Assembly (NCBI GenBank): GCA_020635675.1 | Contig: JACJZJ010000001.1 | Location: forward strand, 744,001 to 808,000 | Direction: 5' to 3' | DNA from: Flavobacteriales bacterium | Lineage (GTDB): Bacteria > Bacteroidota > Bacteroidia > Flavobacteriales_F > PHOS-HE28 | Length of the DNA: 64,000 nucleotides | Shown: one piece after another, positions 32,981 to 41,739 of the stretch | Numbering within the stretch: the stretch's first letter is position 1 | How the letters are laid out: each line of letters begins with the position of its first letter | Notes under the pieces: model-generated | The model's input: the letters and a program-made list of their open reading frames with translations, nothing else | What the model was told of the DNA's origin: nothing | The model's database searches: none | Translations under genes and position numbers: made by a program

Positions 32981-35874
32981 GCCAATTCGTTCTCCAGGTA
33001 TCGGGCCGTATATCCCTTGCCCATCCGCACTATTTCCTCCGGCGTGCCGCGCGCTACGATGCGGCCACCTCCGATGCCTCCCTCCGGACCAAGGTCGATC
33101 ACATGGTCGGCCACCTTGACGATATCGAGATCGTGCTCGATGACCAGCACCGTATTCCCCTGTTCAACAAGTCGGTCGAGCACGCCGATGAGTTGACGGA
33201 CATCCTCGAAATGCAAGCCGGTGGTGGGTTCGTCGAGGATGTAGAACGTGTTCCCCGTGCCGCGTCGGCTGAGTTCGGTGGCAAGCTTGATCCGTTGCGC
33301 CTCACCACCGCTCAGTGTGGTGCTGCTCTGTCCCAATTTCACATAGCCGAGTCCCACATCGAGAAGAGTGCGCAGCTTCTGCATCAATTGGGGCACGTCC
33401 TTGAAAAGTTCGGTCGCCTCCTCCACGGGCATCGCGAGCACGTCGGCCACGCTCCGCCCTTTGAACCGCACCTCCAGCGTTTCCCTGTCGTATCGCTTGC
33501 CTCGACAGGTCTGGCAGGGTACGGTGACATCGGGCAGGAAATTCATCTCGATGGTGCGCACGCCCGCACCCTTGCAGGTCTCGCAACGTCCCCCTGGCGT
33601 ATTGAAGGAGAACCTCCCCGCCTTGTACCCACGGACCTTGGCGCTGGGGAGCTGCGCATAGAGCTGTCGTATATGGTCGAACAGTCCGGTGTAGGTGGCC
33701 GGATTGCTGCGGGGCGTGCGTCCGATCGGGCTTTGGTCGACCTCGATCACCTTATCAAGGTGCTCAAGACCTTCGGTCGTGGAATAGGGCAGGGGATGGG
33801 TCTCCGCCCGGTGGAAATGCCGGCTGAGGATGGGGTACAGCGTATCGCTGATCAACGAGCTCTTCCCGCTACCGCTGACACCGGTGACGCAGATGAAGGT
33901 ACCTAGCGGGAAGGACACGTCGACATCCTTCAGATTGTTGCCCTTCGCACCGCGCAGCACGAGTTGGTGCCCGTTCCCCTTTCGCCTTGCCTCAGGGATC
34001 CGCACCTGGAGATCCCCCTTCAGGAAGCGCCCCGTGAGCGAGTCGCTGCCCTGGAGCGCGATCGCGTTCCCTTCCGCCACCAGGCGGCCACCATGCTCCC
34101 CCGCTCCGGGCCCGAGGTCGATGATGTGGTCCGCCTGCATCATCATTTCCTTGTCGTGCTCCACCACGATCACCGAATTGCCACCGTCACGCAGACGGCG
34201 GAGCGAGGCGATCAGGCGATGGTCGTCCCTTTGGTGCAGACCGATGCTGGGCTCGTCCAGGATGTAGAGCACACCGGTGAGTTCGGAGCCGATCTGGGTG
34301 GCCAGCCGTATCCGCTGGGCCTCTCCTCCGCTGAGGGTCCGTGCACTGCGATCCAGGGTGAGGTATTCCAATCCGACATCGAGCAGGAACCGTGTCCGCG
34401 CGGTGATCTCCTTGATCACTTCCTGGGCGATCAATGCCTGTCGCTGATCCAGCTGGCCGGGTGCCTCGCGCATGAAGGCATCGAACTCCTCCAATGGCAT
34501 CACGGCCAGTTCATGGATGTTCTTTCCCGCGAACCTGAACCAAAGGGCCGTTCTTTTCAGCCGCGAACCCTGGCACTCCGGGCAACCGATCATATGGGTG
34601 AACCGGTCGGCCCAGTTCTGCAGCTGCTTCGATCCTTCCTCGGCCTGTTCCAGGATGTAGGGGATGATGCCCTCGAATTGCACCTTGCGGTCGCTGAGCC
34701 CGATGCGGCTGCTTACGCGCAACGGTTCGTCCATGCCATTGAGCAGGGCGGCCAGCACCTCGTCACCCATTTCTATGATCGGGGTCTCCAGGTCGTGACC
34801 GAAGTTCTCGAGCACGGCTTCCACCTGACGGAAGATCCAATTGTTCTTGTAGCTGCCCAGGGGGATGATGCCGCCTCGCTTGATGCTCTTGTTCCTGTCA
34901 GGTACGATCTTACGCACGTCCACCTCCGTGACCTGTCCAAGTCCACTGCACCTGGGGCAGGCCCCATAGGGCGAGTTGAAGCTGAAGAGATTGGGCTCCG
35001 GCTCTTCATATGCGATCCCGGACGTGGGGCACATCAGGTTCCGGCTGAAATAGCGGGGTCGTTCCTCCGTCGGGTCGAGGACCATCAGATCGCCTTTGCC
35101 GTACTTCAATGCCAGGCCGCACGAATCGGAAAGGCGCTTGCGGGCGTTCGCGCCCACCTTCAACCGATCGATCACCACCTCGATGTCATGCAGCTTGTAC
35201 CGATCAGGGCGCGGGCGTGAGGTGAGCTCGACGAGCTTTCCATCAAGCCGTATGCGAAGGAACCCCTGTCGTATCAGCTGTTCGAAAAGTTCACGGTAGT
35301 GACCCTTGCGGCCACGGACGATCGGGGCGAGGAGGACGATCTCCCTATCCGCGTAGTGCCGGACGATCAGATCGACGATCCCGGCGTCCGAGTAGCGCAC
35401 CATCGGCTCTCCGGACACATAGCTGTAGGCCGTGGAGGCACGTGCGAAGAGCAGTCGGAGCAGGTCGTAGACCTCGGTGATGGTGCCCACCGTGGACCGC
35501 GGGTTCCGACCGATCGTCTTTTGTTCGATCGCGATCACGGGGCTGAGCCCGTTGATCAGGTCCACGTCCGGCCGTTCGATGCCTCCGAGGAACTGGCGGG
35601 CATAGGCGTTGAACGTTTCGATGTAGCGCCGCTGCCCCTCAGCGTGGAGGGTGTCGAACGCGAGGCTGCTCTTGCCGCTTCCGCTGAGACCGGTGATCAC
35701 CACCAGCTTGTCGCGCGGGATGCGGACATCGATGTTCTTGAGGTTGTGTACACGTGCACCGAGCACCTCGATGAACGCCGGTTCGGCTCCATCGTGGTCC
35801 GGCGTGGGCCCCTTCGCTGAAGTGCGGCCGCTTTTCGCGCTCTTCCGATCAGTCGTCGATGCCGGTCGCGTCAT
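32977..35874 (-). CDS. uvrA: Excinuclease ABC subunit UvrA
   Basis: This 965-residue protein is the damage-recognition ATPase of nucleotide excision repair. Both ABC modules are present: Walker A GLSGSGKSS and GVSGSGKSS, signatures TLSGGEAQRIRLA and TLSGGEAQRIKLA. Zinc-binding cysteine pairs are visible (CPRCSGLG with CPECQGSR; CETCKGAG with CQTCRGKRY). The UvrB-binding region is present (APIVRGRKGHYRELFEQL), so this is a UvrA1 rather than a truncated UvrA2. The N-terminus carries a low-complexity basic extension of about 30 residues. The start at 35874 overlaps the end of the transglycosylase gene by 26 bp; earlier codons would extend deeper into it. Confidence 0.96.
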   Translation of the reverse strand: MTRPASTTDRKSAKSGRTSAKGPTPDHDGAEPAFIEVLGARVHNLKNIDVRIPRDKLVVITGLSGSGKSSLAFDTLHAEGQRRYIETFNAYARQFLGGIERPDVDLINGLSPVIAIEQKTIGRNPRSTVGTITEVYDLLRLLFARASTAYSYVSGEPMVRYSDAGIVDLIVRHYADREIVLLAPIVRGRKGHYRELFEQLIRQGFLRIRLDGKLVELTSRPRPDRYKLHDIEVVIDRLKVGANARKRLSDSCGLALKYGKGDLMVLDPTEERPRYFSRNLMCPTSGIAYEEPEPNLFSFNSPYGACPRCSGLGQVTEVDVRKIVPDRNKSIKRGGIIPLGSYKNNWIFRQVEAVLENFGHDLETPIIEMGDEVLAALLNGMDEPLRVSSRIGLSDRKVQFEGIIPYILEQAEEGSKQLQNWADRFTHMIGCPECQGSRLKRTALWFRFAGKNIHELAVMPLEEFDAFMREAPGQLDQRQALIAQEVIKEITARTRFLLDVGLEYLTLDRSARTLSGGEAQRIRLATQIGSELTGVLYILDEPSIGLHQRDDHRLIASLRRLRDGGNSVIVVEHDKEMMMQADHIIDLGPGAGEHGGRLVAEGNAIALQGSDSLTGRFLKGDLQVRIPEARRKGNGHQLVLRGAKGNNLKDVDVSFPLGTFICVTGVSGSGKSSLISDTLYPILSRHFHRAETHPLPYSTTEGLEHLDKVIEVDQSPIGRTPRSNPATYTGLFDHIRQLYAQLPSAKVRGYKAGRFSFNTPGGRCETCKGAGVRTIEMNFLPDVTVPCQTCRGKRYDRETLEVRFKGRSVADVLAMPVEEATELFKDVPQLMQKLRTLLDVGLGYVKLGQSSTTLSGGEAQRIKLATELSRRGTGNTFYILDEPTTGLHFEDVRQLIGVLDRLVEQGNTVLVIEHDLDIVKVADHVIDLGPEGGIGGGRIVARGTPEEIVRMGKGYTARYLENELA

Positions 35875-36832
35875 TGAAGTCCCCTGCGGGCAGCAACAGC
35901 TGGTAGGTACGCCCCTGTGCATTGCTCAGCTTCGTGTCTCGCAGCCAGGGATTAAGCAGCTTCAGGGTCTTGTAGTCCGTGCCTTGGCGAATGGCGAGGT
36001 CCGCCAGGTCATCGATCCTTCCGGTGATCTCCATACTTCTCACACGGTAGGGCGCATACAGGTCCTTGGCACGGATGTGGAAACCATAGCGCTCGGGATC
36101 ATTGGTGATCTCTTTCATGGCCAGGATGCGGAACACGTAGCGGCTGGTCTCTTCGGGCAGCAAGAGATGGAAGTAGTCGCGCTGCTTCTGCCGCTCGACC
36201 TGCTTGTCGAGCCCCGCCGGTCCCAGGTTGTAAGCGGCGATGGCCATGGACCAACTCCCGAAGCGGTCGTATTGTTCCTTGAGATAACGGCAAGCAGCCT
36301 CAGTGCTCCTTATCACATTGTACCGCTCATCGACCTCTCCGTTCACCTCAAGGCCGAAATGCTGGGCGGTCTCCTTCATGAACTGCCATTGCCCGGTGGC
36401 ACCAGCGGGCGACACGACGTTCGTCAATCCGCTTTCCACCAGGGGTATGTACTTCAGGTCGTCGGGAAGGCCCTCCCTGGCCAATATCCCGGAGATCACC
36501 GGGAACCATCGGGCGGAGCGCTTGTAGGCAAGGATGGAGTTGCTCTGCCAGTAGGTGTTCACCAGAAGTTCCCGGTCCAGTCTTTCCCGGACGTCCAGTT
36601 CGCCCAACGGCACCGGTTCATCGCAAAGGGTGATCTGTTCGGGCAGCGTGAGGCTGAAGATCTTGTAGTTGGCGTTGAAATCGCGCTGGTGGTCCAGGTC
36701 GGTCTCTTCACTGGCGACCGAGAACATGAACAGACGCGCCATCAGCACCATGAGCATCAGTCCGAGCAGGGCGCCCAATGTGCGTCCAGGCTCCGTCCAT
36801 TTCCTTCGTATCCGACCTTGAGGGCTATGCAT
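35849..36832 (-). CDS. Membrane-bound lytic murein transglycosylase (MltD-like)
   Basis: The 327-residue protein has an N-terminal membrane segment (LGALLGLMLMVLMARLFMFS) and an SLT goose-lysozyme-type domain at about residues 115-240. Catalytic Glu is in IPLVESGLTNVVSPAGATG, followed by QWQFMKETAQHFGL and the SMAIAAYNLGP motif. The C-terminus (RIDDLADLAIRQGTDYKTL) resembles a single LysM-like module, shorter than in classical MltD. It cleaves peptidoglycan glycan strands to 1,6-anhydro ends. It overlaps the WecA-like gene by 8 bp, and uvrA by 26 bp. Confidence 0.93.
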   Translation of the reverse strand: MHSPQGRIRRKWTEPGRTLGALLGLMLMVLMARLFMFSVASEETDLDHQRDFNANYKIFSLTLPEQITLCDEPVPLGELDVRERLDRELLVNTYWQSNSILAYKRSARWFPVISGILAREGLPDDLKYIPLVESGLTNVVSPAGATGQWQFMKETAQHFGLEVNGEVDERYNVIRSTEAACRYLKEQYDRFGSWSMAIAAYNLGPAGLDKQVERQKQRDYFHLLLPEETSRYVFRILAMKEITNDPERYGFHIRAKDLYAPYRVRSMEITGRIDDLADLAIRQGTDYKTLKLLNPWLRDTKLSNAQGRTYQLLLPAGDFNDATGIDD

Positions 36833-37910
36833 CAGGCGTTCGTCGTTTCCTGCGGTGGGTCATCCCGAAAAGGGTGCCGAACAGGACCAAGGCGTAGAGA
36901 ACGTAAAGGATGGTGCAAAGGTTATTCCACTCGGGAATGAAACGCAGCTGTACAAAATTAAGGAAGACCGAGACCGCGCCGAGCCCCGCGAACGTCAGCG
37001 CCACCTGCCCGTCGCTGAGGCCGCCGTAGCTGAGGTGGTGGGTGGTGTGGTCACGTCCACCGATAAAGGGCGATGTGCCGCGGAGCATCCGATTGATGGT
37101 CACGGTGGTCGTATCGATGATGGGCAGCAGGAACATGATGAGCGCGCTTACGGCCTGTCGCCATGGTTCGTGCGCGCCGGAAGGGGGTGCACCGTTCCAA
37201 AAACAGGTGATCCCGACATAGGCCAGGTATACACCCAGGAATTGGCTGCCGGTATCGCCCATGAACATGCGCGACGGGTTCCAGTTGTAGAACAGGAAGC
37301 CGCAAAGGGCGGCGATCGTGCCGACGAGCAGGACCACCTGAATGCTCTCCATGGCACCCCGAAGCACGTGCACCATGAGCGCCCCGATCAGGATCATGAT
37401 CGCCACCACGGTGCTGATGGCATCCATGTTGTCGAGCATGTTGATGGCGTTCATGATGCCGACGACCCAGACCACCGTGATCAGCTGGTCGATCCAGAGC
37501 GTGTCGAACACCCGGATGTAGGTCCCTGAGATGATCATGATGAGCGCGCAGGCCACCTGCGCCGAGAACTTGAGTAGCGGTCGGGTATTGTAGGCGTCAT
37601 CGGCCAGGCCGACCAGGAATCCGACGCTGGTGGCGGCGATCAGGCCGAACAGTTCGGGCTGCCAGGCGGCGCTGGTCCGTGGGAAGAAGACCCCGTTCAC
37701 CGCGAACGCGCCGAGGAACACGATGAAGAAGGCGATGCCTCCGAAGGCCGGTTTGTGGGTCACGCTCCAGCGGATCAGCGCCGCATCCGGTTCACGGGAA
37801 CCCAGGGTGCGGGAGAACCGCATGAAAAGGGAGTTGATGAGCAGGGAGAACATGACCGCTGCGAAGAACAGGCCGGAGTAGATCAGGAAGAGCTGCGTGG
37901 CATTGTACAT
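36825..37910 (-). CDS. WecA/MraY-family undecaprenyl-phosphate sugar-1-phosphate transferase
   Basis: The 361-residue polytopic protein has about ten hydrophobic segments and the conserved cytoplasmic motifs of the family: HKPAFGGIAFF, GLADDAYNTRPLLKFSAQ (Asp-Asp metal site), NAINMLDNMDAIS, NWNPSRMFMGDTGSQFLG and GGRDHTTHHLSYGG. It should transfer a sugar phosphate, most likely GlcNAc-1-P, to undecaprenyl phosphate and so start assembly of a surface glycan. The ATG at 37910, 13 bp after rmlC, gives the usual N-terminus. Confidence 0.93.
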   Translation of the reverse strand: MYNATQLFLIYSGLFFAAVMFSLLINSLFMRFSRTLGSREPDAALIRWSVTHKPAFGGIAFFIVFLGAFAVNGVFFPRTSAAWQPELFGLIAATSVGFLVGLADDAYNTRPLLKFSAQVACALIMIISGTYIRVFDTLWIDQLITVVWVVGIMNAINMLDNMDAISTVVAIMILIGALMVHVLRGAMESIQVVLLVGTIAALCGFLFYNWNPSRMFMGDTGSQFLGVYLAYVGITCFWNGAPPSGAHEPWRQAVSALIMFLLPIIDTTTVTINRMLRGTSPFIGGRDHTTHHLSYGGLSDGQVALTFAGLGAVSVFLNFVQLRFIPEWNNLCTILYVLYALVLFGTLFGMTHRRKRRTPDA

Positions 37911-37923
37911 CGCTGCGTGGCGG

Positions 37924-38478
37924 TCAGGGCTTTCTTCCGAACAGCTCGAACAGGGTCGCTCCGGCCCGGTCCCGGTCACTGACCATCGGCCCGGTCAGCT
38001 TCCAATCGATCCCCAGTTCGGGGTCGCTCCACAAGAGCGTACGTTCCGCCGTCGGGTCATAGTATGCGGAGCATTTGTAAAGGAACTGGGTATCGGGCTC
38101 CAGCGCGATGAACCCATGTGCGAAACCCGCTGGCACGAAGAGCAGGTTCCGCTCTCGCTCGGTCAGTTCCACGGTCAAATGCCGTCCGAAGGTCGGGCTC
38201 TGCGGACGAATGTCGACACACACATCGAGCACGGCCCCGCGGGCCACGCGCACCAATTTGTCCTGGGCATGGGGTGGGAGCTGGAAGTGGAGACCACGCA
38301 ATACACCCTTGTGCGAGATCGACTCGTTGTCCTGAACGAAGTCGATCTCGAGGCCGGTCGCCTCGCGGAACGCCCGGTCGTTGAACGTCTCCAGGAAATG
38401 ACCGCGGTCATCGCGGAAGATGCGTGGCCTGACCAGCATGGGGCCGTGGATCGGGAAACGGTCGATCTGCAGCGTCAT
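37924..38478 (-). CDS. rfbC: dTDP-4-dehydrorhamnose 3,5-epimerase
   Basis: The 184-residue cupin epimerase converts dTDP-4-keto-6-deoxyglucose to the rhamnose precursor. Motifs: RPRIFRDDRGHFLETFND, QDNESISHKGVLRGLHFQ (catalytic His), LVRVARGAVLDVCVDIR, LFVPAGFAHGFIAL and LYKCSAYYDP. The length is standard. The gene overlaps wzc as ATGA. The companion genes rmlA, rmlB and rmlD are absent from the window, so they must be elsewhere. Confidence 0.96.
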   Translation of the reverse strand: MTLQIDRFPIHGPMLVRPRIFRDDRGHFLETFNDRAFREATGLEIDFVQDNESISHKGVLRGLHFQLPPHAQDKLVRVARGAVLDVCVDIRPQSPTFGRHLTVELTERERNLLFVPAGFAHGFIALEPDTQFLYKCSAYYDPTAERTLLWSDPELGIDWKLTGPMVSDRDRAGATLFELFGRKP

Positions 38479-40937
38479 GCACCGAACAATTTCGACCAGA
38501 ACCCCTTGCGCCGGCGCTCCTGCTCGGAGCGGTCCTCATAGTAGCCGTAGCCCTGACCGTAGCCCTGACCATAACCGTAGCCATAGCCGTAGCCATAGCC
38601 GTAGTTGTAGCCGTACTTGTTCCGGTCGATATCCACACCATTGAGTATCGTGGTCAGCCGGGTGATCCGGTTCTCGTTGATCAGGCGGTCGACGTTCTGG
38701 ATGAACTGGCGCTTACTGTAGTCGGCCCGGAAGATGTAGATCGGGAATTCGGCCCGTTGGATCATGGCGATGCCGTCGGTCACCAGGCCCACCGGTGGAT
38801 TGTCGATCAGGATCACATCATACCGGTGCCGCAGCTCATCAAGTATGGCGTTCATGCGCTCGCTGATCACGAGTTCGGATGGATTGGGCGGGATCGGGCC
38901 TGCTGTGATGAAGTCGAGGTTCTCCAGATTGCTGTGTTGGATGCAGGCGTCCAGTGAATCCCGGTCGATCAGCAATGTGCTCATGCCGCGGATGTTCTCC
39001 ACACCGAACCCCAGATGGATCTTCGGTTTGCGCATGTCAAGGTCGAGCACGATCACCCGTTTTCCACTGAACGAGATGATGCCTGCCAGATTGATGGCCA
39101 CGAAGGTCTTTCCCTCCCCGCTGATCGTGCTCGTGATCGCGATGATCTTGGGGCCGGGCGAGTGATCGACGAATTGCAGGTTCGTCCGGACCGACCGGAA
39201 CGATTCCGCGATCAGGGACTTCGGGTTCTTGTCCACCAGCAGCTGGCTGATGGGGATCTCCTTCTTGTACTTGGGGATCATTCCCAGGATGCCGATGGAC
39301 GCGTTCGAATGTTTCGCGATATCGTTCAGGGAGGTGATGTTGTTGTGCAGGATATAGCGCACGAGGACGATCAGGAAGCTGACGATCACCCCCGTGAGGA
39401 CGTAGGTGATCAGGACCATGTTCCGGTCCGGTGCGATCGGCGTGGAAGAGAGGCTGGCGGTCTCCAGGATCCGGTTCTCCGGCACGAAACCCGCCCGGCT
39501 GATCTGGTACTCGATCTCTTTCTCGAGGAGCTGGGTGTAGTATTTCTCGTTGATATGGAACAGCCGCGCGATGCGGGCGTATTGAAGCTCCTTCTCCGGT
39601 AGCGTGGCGTATTTCGAATCGAATCCCTGGAGGATGTCCCGATACTCCTCCATCTTCTCACCGGCACGGGTCCTCAGTGAGTTGATGCTTTCCTGGATCA
39701 GGTCGCGTTGCACCTGGATGCGGTGATCGATCGACCGGATCACCTCGTTCACCTCGGTCACTTCGAACCGGTACTCCTCCCGTTGCTGGAGCAGATCATG
39801 GAGGTCGACGATCAGGTCGGAGAGTGTGCGTTCGTAAGCGGTCCCCACCAATAGTGGGATCAATTCGTAGGCGTTCTCTCCCTTGGCGGTGTCGAGCGCG
39901 GCCCTTTCGATCTCGTCCAGCAGTCGGCGTTCCACCTGAAGTTCGAGCACCTTGTTCTCATACTCCTCCGACCGTTGCAGGTAGATCGGTGTCAGCTCGT
40001 CCATGTCGGCCACCTTGTTCTCCATCTTGAACGACTGCATGCGGTACTCCGATTCCCGGAGCTTTTCGAACACCGTGTCCTTCTGCGTCTCGATGAACCG
40101 GAGGATGCTCTCTGCGCTTTCGCTCTTGCGCTCCAGATCGTATTCGATGAAGGTGTTCGCCATGGCCCGGACCAGGTCCCTGGCCAGCGTGGGGTTGTTG
40201 TCCTTGCAGCGGATCTCGACCGTCTTGGCATTGTTGTCGGCGATGTTCACCGAGAGCTGACGGGAATACTGGCTGACCAGCGTGTGCGGGTCGTTGATCC
40301 GGAAGTAGATCGAGTTCGGCTGGTCCTCGGTGGATATGGTCCTGTTGCGCATCATGATGCGGCAACTGAACTGCGGTGTGGACACGGGTCCGTCCAGATC
40401 GAAGGAACTGGTGTAAACATCCTTCCCCAGGGCATAGTTGAGGGTCACCTTGCCCGAGTTGGCGAAGTCGATGAAGATGGGCTGGTTCAGCACCTTGTCG
40501 TCCAGGACGGTGATGTCAACGACCCGGAAGAAGCTCTGGTTGTAGAGTTCTTTCGTGAGGATCTGCCCCTTGTAGAAGTAGCTGACCTGGAGCGGCAGCT
40601 TCTTCAACGCCATCTCCAGGAAGAACTTGGATCGGAGCAGCTCCACGTCCGCCAGCAGGTTGTTGTCGTCGATGAACTCGTTCACCTGCAGCACTTTCTG
40701 CGCCGTGTTCGTATCGCCGATCTGAAGCACCGTGCGCGATTCGTAGATCGGTGCGGTGTAGCGGAGGTAGATGTATGCGGCGGCGATGGACAGCCCGGTC
40801 ACGAGCATGATCCAAAGCAGGGATCGGCGGACGATGTGCAGGAACAGCCCGAACTCGAACTCATTGCTGAAGTTCGTGATGCGCTCCCGATAGCTTTCGA
40901 AGTTGAGGTTGCGCTGGCTGATGTCCTCGCTCAGCAT
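38475..40937 (-). CDS. Wzc-like polysaccharide chain-length regulator and tyrosine autokinase
   Basis: The 820-residue inner-membrane protein has a Wzz domain: a first membrane segment (LLWIMLVTGLSIAAAYIYL) near residue 40, a long periplasmic coiled-coil region, and a second segment near residue 500 (VLITYVLTGVIVSFLIVLV). The cytoplasmic BY-kinase follows with Walker A (STISGEGKTFVAINLA), Walker A' (VIVLDLDMRKPKIHL) and Walker B (VILIDNPPVGLVTDG). The C-terminus carries 12 tyrosines in residues 775-800, mostly Gly-Tyr repeats, the expected autophosphorylation cluster. It works with the outer-membrane protein Wza encoded 8 bp upstream to polymerise and export polysaccharide. Confidence 0.95.
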   Translation of the reverse strand: MLSEDISQRNLNFESYRERITNFSNEFEFGLFLHIVRRSLLWIMLVTGLSIAAAYIYLRYTAPIYESRTVLQIGDTNTAQKVLQVNEFIDDNNLLADVELLRSKFFLEMALKKLPLQVSYFYKGQILTKELYNQSFFRVVDITVLDDKVLNQPIFIDFANSGKVTLNYALGKDVYTSSFDLDGPVSTPQFSCRIMMRNRTISTEDQPNSIYFRINDPHTLVSQYSRQLSVNIADNNAKTVEIRCKDNNPTLARDLVRAMANTFIEYDLERKSESAESILRFIETQKDTVFEKLRESEYRMQSFKMENKVADMDELTPIYLQRSEEYENKVLELQVERRLLDEIERAALDTAKGENAYELIPLLVGTAYERTLSDLIVDLHDLLQQREEYRFEVTEVNEVIRSIDHRIQVQRDLIQESINSLRTRAGEKMEEYRDILQGFDSKYATLPEKELQYARIARLFHINEKYYTQLLEKEIEYQISRAGFVPENRILETASLSSTPIAPDRNMVLITYVLTGVIVSFLIVLVRYILHNNITSLNDIAKHSNASIGILGMIPKYKKEIPISQLLVDKNPKSLIAESFRSVRTNLQFVDHSPGPKIIAITSTISGEGKTFVAINLAGIISFSGKRVIVLDLDMRKPKIHLGFGVENIRGMSTLLIDRDSLDACIQHSNLENLDFITAGPIPPNPSELVISERMNAILDELRHRYDVILIDNPPVGLVTDGIAMIQRAEFPIYIFRADYSKRQFIQNVDRLINENRITRLTTILNGVDIDRNKYGYNYGYGYGYGYGYGQGYGQGYGYYEDRSEQERRRKGFWSKLFGA
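38538..38615 (-). repeat. Gly-Tyr codon repeat in the Wzc tail
   Basis: Alternating GGC TAC GGC TAT codons give a 12-bp tandem DNA repeat interrupted by Gln codons. It encodes the tyrosine-rich tail (12 Tyr in 26 residues). Such repeats can change length by slippage in steps of whole Gly-Tyr units. Confidence 0.85.
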
Positions 40938-40945
40938 GGCAGCGC

Positions 40946-41722
40946 CTATTGGAACCCGCGGATGATGCCCAGCACGAGCACTGCGCTCGTGAGCAGCGTG
41001 ATGATCGGGTTCAGGTCATAGAGCAGTTCGCGGACCAGTTCGGGGTTCGGTTCGACATAGACGATATCATCACCCTGCATGACCATGTCCGCAAAGCGAA
41101 GCCCTTCGATGTCCGACATATCGAACTCATAGACATCGCGCGTGCCGTCGCTCTTCTTCCGGAACAATTTGACATGTGCCGCGTGGCCCCGCTTGGAGAT
41201 GCCACCCGCCTGGGCGATCACTTCCATGAGCGTGGTGTTATTGTTCTCCAGAGGGATCACCTGGGCATCGCCACCACCGCCGGGGAATACGACCACTCTT
41301 CGGTTGGTCACCGTCAATTGGACATAGGGCCGATTGTAGAACTCGACGTATGCCTGCTCCAGGAAGATCTCCGCCTCGCGCAGGGTCATTCCGGCGACAG
41401 GTACATGTCCCAGGAGGGGCAGCTTCACGGTGCCATCGAACTCCACCAGGTAGTTGAACGTGATGCGGTTCAGGTTGCGAACGGCATCCTGCGAATTGCT
41501 GGACACCATGTCGATCATCTTGAACCCATCGTTGGCGAAGAGGCGGAATTGCAGGTAGTCGTTCGGCTGGATCTTGAACTGGGGGTCGATGGAATCCGGG
41601 GGCGTATCGAACTCGTAGTCCAGCGGTGTTTTGAACATGATGTCCCGGTTTATCGTGCAACCGGTCACCAACACGACCGCCAGTAAGAGCAATGGCCAGA
41701 GCCTGGCCGATCCGTTACGCAT
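40946..41722 (-). CDS. Wza-like polysaccharide export lipoprotein
   Basis: This 258-residue outer-membrane lipoprotein has a signal peptide with lipobox LVTGC (Cys22). A polysaccharide-export domain follows (FKIQPNDYLQFRLFANDGF), then a SLBB-type segment (LVEFDGTVKLPLLGHVPVAG, LREAEIFLEQAYVEFY) and a second one (VIPLENNNTTLMEVIAQAGG). The C-terminus (LNPIITLLTSAVLVLGIIRGF) is a hydrophobic segment probably spanning the outer membrane. It forms the export pore for the Wzc-controlled glycan. The ATG was chosen because it gives the lipoprotein signal and lies 4 nt after an exact promoter box. Confidence 0.94.
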   Translation of the reverse strand: MRNGSARLWPLLLLAVVLVTGCTINRDIMFKTPLDYEFDTPPDSIDPQFKIQPNDYLQFRLFANDGFKMIDMVSSNSQDAVRNLNRITFNYLVEFDGTVKLPLLGHVPVAGMTLREAEIFLEQAYVEFYNRPYVQLTVTNRRVVVFPGGGGDAQVIPLENNNTTLMEVIAQAGGISKRGHAAHVKLFRKKSDGTRDVYEFDMSDIEGLRFADMVMQGDDIVYVEPNPELVRELLYDLNPIITLLTSAVLVLGIIRGFQ

Positions 41723-41726
41723 CGCG

Positions 41727-41734
41727 CAAAAGTA
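41727..41734 (-). promoter_or_regulatory. Candidate -7 promoter box for wza
   Basis: The minus strand reads TACTTTTG, an exact TAnnTTTG match, ending only 4 nt before the ATG. It lies in the 17-bp gap after the GT4 gene, so the wza-wzc run may be expressed apart from the genes upstream, possibly from a leaderless mRNA. Confidence 0.5.
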
Positions 41735-41739
41735 AATGT

